This document shows positions 60,948 through 64,000 of a stretch of 64,000 nt of DNA, one piece after another; the first letter of the stretch is position 1; each line of letters opens with the position of its first letter. The notes below the pieces were generated by a model, which did not search any database, was not told where the DNA came from, and saw nothing but the letters and a program-made list of their open reading frames with translations. The position numbers and the translations under genes are program-made. The DNA is from Myxococcales bacterium. GTDB lineage: Bacteria > Myxococcota_A > Polyangia > Fen-1088. The DNA is taken from contig PLNW01000138.1 of assembly GCA_003142855.1 (NCBI GenBank), forward strand, positions 1-64,000, given 5' to 3'.

Positions 60948-63064
60948 GACCTGCCGCCCCGGCCGCTGCTCCCGCTCCCGCCCCCGGATCTGCCCCGCGC
61001 AGCGACCTTCTGCTCGCGGTGGCCGTGCTGGGCGTGGTCGCCCTCTTGATTCTGCCCTTGCCGGCGCTCGCGCTTGACGGTCTGCTGGCTGTCAGCATCG
61101 GCGTGGCGTTGCTCATCCTGCTGGTCGCGCTGGGCGTGGCTCGTCCCCTCGACTTCTCGGTCTTCCCGACTTTGCTGCTGGTGGTGACCCTGTTCCGGCT
61201 GGGCCTCAACGTGGCCACTACCCGCCTCATCCTTCTGCAAGGTTCGGAAGGCACTGGCGCCGCGGGCCACATCATCCAGGCCTTCGGTCAGTTCACCGTG
61301 GGCGGCAGTCTCATCGTGGGTTCGGTGGTCTTTCTCATCTTGCTGGTGGTGAACTTCGTGGTCATCACCCGCGGTTCTGGCCGCGTGGCCGAGGTCGCAG
61401 CCCGCTTCACCTTGGACGCCTTGCCTGGCAAGCAGATGTCCATCGATGCCGATCTGGCCGCCGGAATCATCGATGACCGCGAGGCGCGCGCCCGCCGGGC
61501 CAACCTGGAACGTGAGATCGAGTTCTTCGGCGCCATGGACGGCGCCAGCAAGTTCGTGCGCGGCGATGCCATCGCCGGCCTCATCATTACTCTCATCAAC
61601 ATCGTGGGCGGCCTGGTGGCGGGCCTGGCGCGCGACCACATGTCGCTTTCCGCCGCGGTCGAGACCTACACCATCCTGACCATCGGCGACGGCCTGGTCA
61701 GCCAGATGCCGGCGCTGTTGGTGTCAACCGCTGCCGGCATCACGGTCACCCGTGCCAGCTCGGGCTCGCACTTGGGAACCGAAATGGGTTTGCAGATTTT
61801 CGGTCAGCGCCGCACGATGATGCACGCATCAGGCGTGCTTCTCGTGCTGGGGCTGTTGCCCGGCATGCCGTTCCTGGTTTTCGGCGCTCTGGCCGGTGCG
61901 GCCTTTCTGATCTCGCGCCGTCGCGTGGCCCCGCCCGTTCCCACGGCCCAGGCACAGCAGGAAGCGGCGCAGGCTCAGAGTGGTACGGGCGAGAAGCTGG
62001 GCGACCTCATCGGGCTCGACACACTGGAACTGGAAGTGGGACATGGGTTGCTGCGGCTCATCGATCTGGACAAGGGTGGCGAGCTGCCGGGTCGGGTCAC
62101 CAACCTGCGTCGGCAGATTGCCGGGGACATGGGCGTGATCATTCCCGCGGTTCACCTGCGGGACAACCTGCGTCTCGATGGCAACGAATATCGTATCAAG
62201 TTGCGCGGCGTGGATCTGGCCAGCGGGGTGGCCTACCTCGACCGACTCATGGTTCTGGACCAGTCAGGCAAGACGCCGAACTTGCCCGGTCTCGACGGGA
62301 TTCCCGCCAAGGAACCCGCCTTTGGTCTGCCGGCTTTGTGGGTGCTGCCTGGCGATCGCGCGCGCGCCGAGGCTGCCGGCCTGACCGTGGTGGACGCGGC
62401 GTCGGTCATCACCACCCACCTGTCCGAGGTGCTGCGCCACAACGCGCACGAGCTGGTGGGCCGGCAAGAGATTCAAGAACTGCTCGCTCATTGCGGGAAG
62501 GAAGCGCCCAAGCTGGTCGAGGACGTGGTGCCCAACACCATCACCCTGGGCGAGGTGGTGCGCGTGGTGCGCGGTGTACTGCGCGAGGGGCTGTCGATTC
62601 GCGACTTCCGCAGCGTGCTCGAAGCGATTGGCGATTCAGCCCCGCGTAGCAAGGACACGGCATTCCTGGTGGAGCAGGTGCGTCGGCGTTTCGCCCGTCA
62701 GATCACCTCGCGCCTGTCCGACGGCAAGGGCACGGTGCACGCCCTGACCTTGGATCGCGCGGCCGAAGATGTTCTGCGCAAGGCCCTGGGCCAGACCGAC
62801 GGCGAGGCGTCGCTGGCGCTGGAACTGGCCGTCGCCAAACGCTTCATCAGTACGCTAGAGGCTCATGCCTCGGGTCTGGCCGCCGGCGGCCATCCCACCG
62901 TGCTCATCGCCCCGCCCGACCTGCGCCGGCCGCTTTACGAGTTCGCATCGCGCTTCGTGCCCGACCTGTGGGTCATCACGGCTCGCGAATTGGTGCCGGG
63001 CACGCAAGTCGAGCCGGTCGGCACCCTGGATTTGTCACCCGCACCCTGGAGCAAGGCTGCTTGA
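60944..63064 (+). CDS. flhA: FlhA, flagellar export channel protein
   Basis: A 706-residue protein with eight membrane helices, LLVVTLFRLGLNVATTRLIL, RFTLDALPGKQMSIDADLAA (conserved FHIPEP region), FFGAMDGASKFVRGDAIAGL and a large cytoplasmic domain (GFGLPALWVL-like and ALELAVAKRFISTLEAHASG). FlhA forms the nonameric export ring and converts proton flow into export. Length is typical. It ends 13 bp before flhF. Confidence 0.95.
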   Translation: MRPAAPAAAPAPAPGSAPRSDLLLAVAVLGVVALLILPLPALALDGLLAVSIGVALLILLVALGVARPLDFSVFPTLLLVVTLFRLGLNVATTRLILLQGSEGTGAAGHIIQAFGQFTVGGSLIVGSVVFLILLVVNFVVITRGSGRVAEVAARFTLDALPGKQMSIDADLAAGIIDDREARARRANLEREIEFFGAMDGASKFVRGDAIAGLIITLINIVGGLVAGLARDHMSLSAAVETYTILTIGDGLVSQMPALLVSTAAGITVTRASSGSHLGTEMGLQIFGQRRTMMHASGVLLVLGLLPGMPFLVFGALAGAAFLISRRRVAPPVPTAQAQQEAAQAQSGTGEKLGDLIGLDTLELEVGHGLLRLIDLDKGGELPGRVTNLRRQIAGDMGVIIPAVHLRDNLRLDGNEYRIKLRGVDLASGVAYLDRLMVLDQSGKTPNLPGLDGIPAKEPAFGLPALWVLPGDRARAEAAGLTVVDAASVITTHLSEVLRHNAHELVGRQEIQELLAHCGKEAPKLVEDVVPNTITLGEVVRVVRGVLREGLSIRDFRSVLEAIGDSAPRSKDTAFLVEQVRRRFARQITSRLSDGKGTVHALTLDRAAEDVLRKALGQTDGEASLALELAVAKRFISTLEAHASGLAAGGHPTVLIAPPDLRRPLYEFASRFVPDLWVITARELVPGTQVEPVGTLDLSPAPWSKAA

Positions 63065-63077
63065 GGAGAGGAACCCG

Positions 63078-64000
63078 ATGAACGCCATTGTCAAAACCTT
63101 CCGCGGTCCCGATCCACGCACCGCCCTTGACGCCGTTCGTTCGGCGCTGGGCGAAGAGGCCATCATTCTCAAGACCCGAGAGGTGGGCGGCTTCTTTGGA
63201 CGCAAGGAGATCGAGATCACTGCCACCCACGCAGGCCGCGGCGAATCCAGCTCCAGCTACTCGGGCCGCGGCGAGCCTAGCTCCTTGGGCGGGCCGCTCG
63301 ACTTGGAGAGCGAGGTCGCGTCTCTGCGCCGCATCGTCGAACAACTGCGCGCCGAGGTGCGGTCGAACAAGGCTGAGCCGCGCATCACGGCCGGGCGGAC
63401 CGCTGATGGCCTGGCCCCGGCAGCGGCCGCTGTTGTGCGCCGCCTGGTGGAACGGGGCGGTGAGCCGGCCATTGTCGACGAACTGGTGCGCGCAGCCCTG
63501 CGCGCAGCCTCGGGCTATGGCGAACACGAGATCGCCGAATCATTGCGCGAGGGGCTTCGCCGTCGCCTGGCGCCGGCCCTGCCGCCCTGGCAGGGCGAAG
63601 GCCGACGGGTGATCGCTCTCGTGGGTCCGCCCGGTGTGGGCAAGACCACCACCATCGCGAAGATTGCGGCGCGCGCGCTCTTGGAAAGCAAGCTCAAGGT
63701 GGCGCTGGTGACCGTCGACACCTATCGCATCGGGGCGCGCGAGCACATCAGCCGCTACGGCGAAATCATGGGCGTGCCCACGCACCTGGCGCGCGATCAG
63801 GCGGGCCTGCGCGAAGCCATCGCCGCCGAGAAAGACGCGCAGCTTGTGCTCATCGATACTGCAGGACGCTCGGATCCCGCGGCCCTGCAGGCGCAAGCTC
63901 ATTTGCTCAAGGCCGCGCCCGAGGCGGAGCAGCACCTGGTGCTGTCGGCCGCCACCGGGGGGCGCGAACTGCGCGCCGTGGTTCGTCGTTTCAAGTCGCG
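63078..64000 (+). CDS. flhF: FlhF, flagellar SRP-type GTPase (3' end outside window)
   Basis: The frame is open from ATG 63078 to the window edge, covering about 307 residues. It begins MNAIVKTFRGPDPRTALDAV, has a Ser/Gly-rich linker, an N domain (VDELVRAALRAASGYGEHEI) and the GTP-binding G domain with ALVGPPGVGKTTTIAKIAAR, VTVDTYRIGAREHISRYGEI and LVLIDTAGRSDPAALQAQAH. FlhF controls flagellum placement and number, usually at a cell pole. The C-terminal part is missing. The ribosome site is GAGGAGAGGAACCC. Confidence 0.93.
   Translation, partial: MNAIVKTFRGPDPRTALDAVRSALGEEAIILKTREVGGFFGRKEIEITATHAGRGESSSSYSGRGEPSSLGGPLDLESEVASLRRIVEQLRAEVRSNKAEPRITAGRTADGLAPAAAAVVRRLVERGGEPAIVDELVRAALRAASGYGEHEIAESLREGLRRRLAPALPPWQGEGRRVIALVGPPGVGKTTTIAKIAARALLESKLKVALVTVDTYRIGAREHISRYGEIMGVPTHLARDQAGLREAIAAEKDAQLVLIDTAGRSDPAALQAQAHLLKAAPEAEQHLVLSAATGGRELRAVVRRFKS

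Overview
The window looks like chromosome of a high-GC, flagellated member of the Myxococcota or a close deltaproteobacterial relative. The pointers are Gly/Thr-rich Kazal-type lipoproteins next to an ECF sigma factor, a protein with an MXAN_5187-like C-terminus, several propeller proteins with lipoprotein-type leaders, a PilZ/HDOD/GGDEF/NtrC-like regulatory block, and a complete flagellar export cluster. Species cannot be named from sequence alone. No rRNA, tRNA or CRISPR array was recognised.

Region 1 (1-6.8 kb) is a gene-cassette array of integron type without a visible integrase. Five attC-like sites (423-544, 4604-4701, 5039-5098, 5733-5834, 6263-6363) flank small unrelated genes: a MazF toxin, two reverse-oriented antitoxin/VapC pairs with their own promoters, a truncated MazF, a DUF2442 protein, a small lipoprotein and a DUF1801 protein. 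A histidine kinase and a membrane glycosyltransferase split the array, and its right edge abuts a 5'-truncated RHS gene (6.8-8.6 kb) followed by a possible immunity gene.

Region 2 (9.5-19.3 kb) carries recC-recB and recD on the minus strand, with one small membrane protein gene between recB and recD. Region 3 (19.4-26.5 kb) is accessory: RelB/ParE and VapBC pairs, an ORF6N protein, a glycosyltransferase with a repeat-built coiled coil, a second GT-C type membrane protein, and two decayed propeller-like genes. Region 4 (26.6-31.1 kb) has an ACT-malic enzyme, a PEBP protein and tex. Region 5 (31.3-33.0 kb) is a two-gene OLD-like ATPase/TOPRIM unit, a plausible defence system. Region 6 (33.1-38.8 kb) is an ECF sigma factor locus with two paralogous Thr/Gly-rich Kazal lipoproteins, the second frameshifted.

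Region 7 (38.9-49.7 kb) holds rseP-tsaB, a minus-strand wecE/glycosyltransferase/acetyltransferase operon, a PilZ-lipoprotein pair and a large propeller protein. Region 8 (49.9-64 kb) joins regulation to motility: HDOD, an NtrC-like regulator without a recognisable GAFTGA loop, GGDEF, HDOD, then a sigma-54-type promoter and fliL-fliM-fliN-fliO-fliP-fliQ-fliR-flhB-flhA-flhF, with flhF running off the end.

Several dispersed short repeats cross the window. Two families lie inside reading frames without breaking them (recB, tsaB), like the Rickettsia palindromic elements, and a GGGCGACC palindrome family sits between genes.
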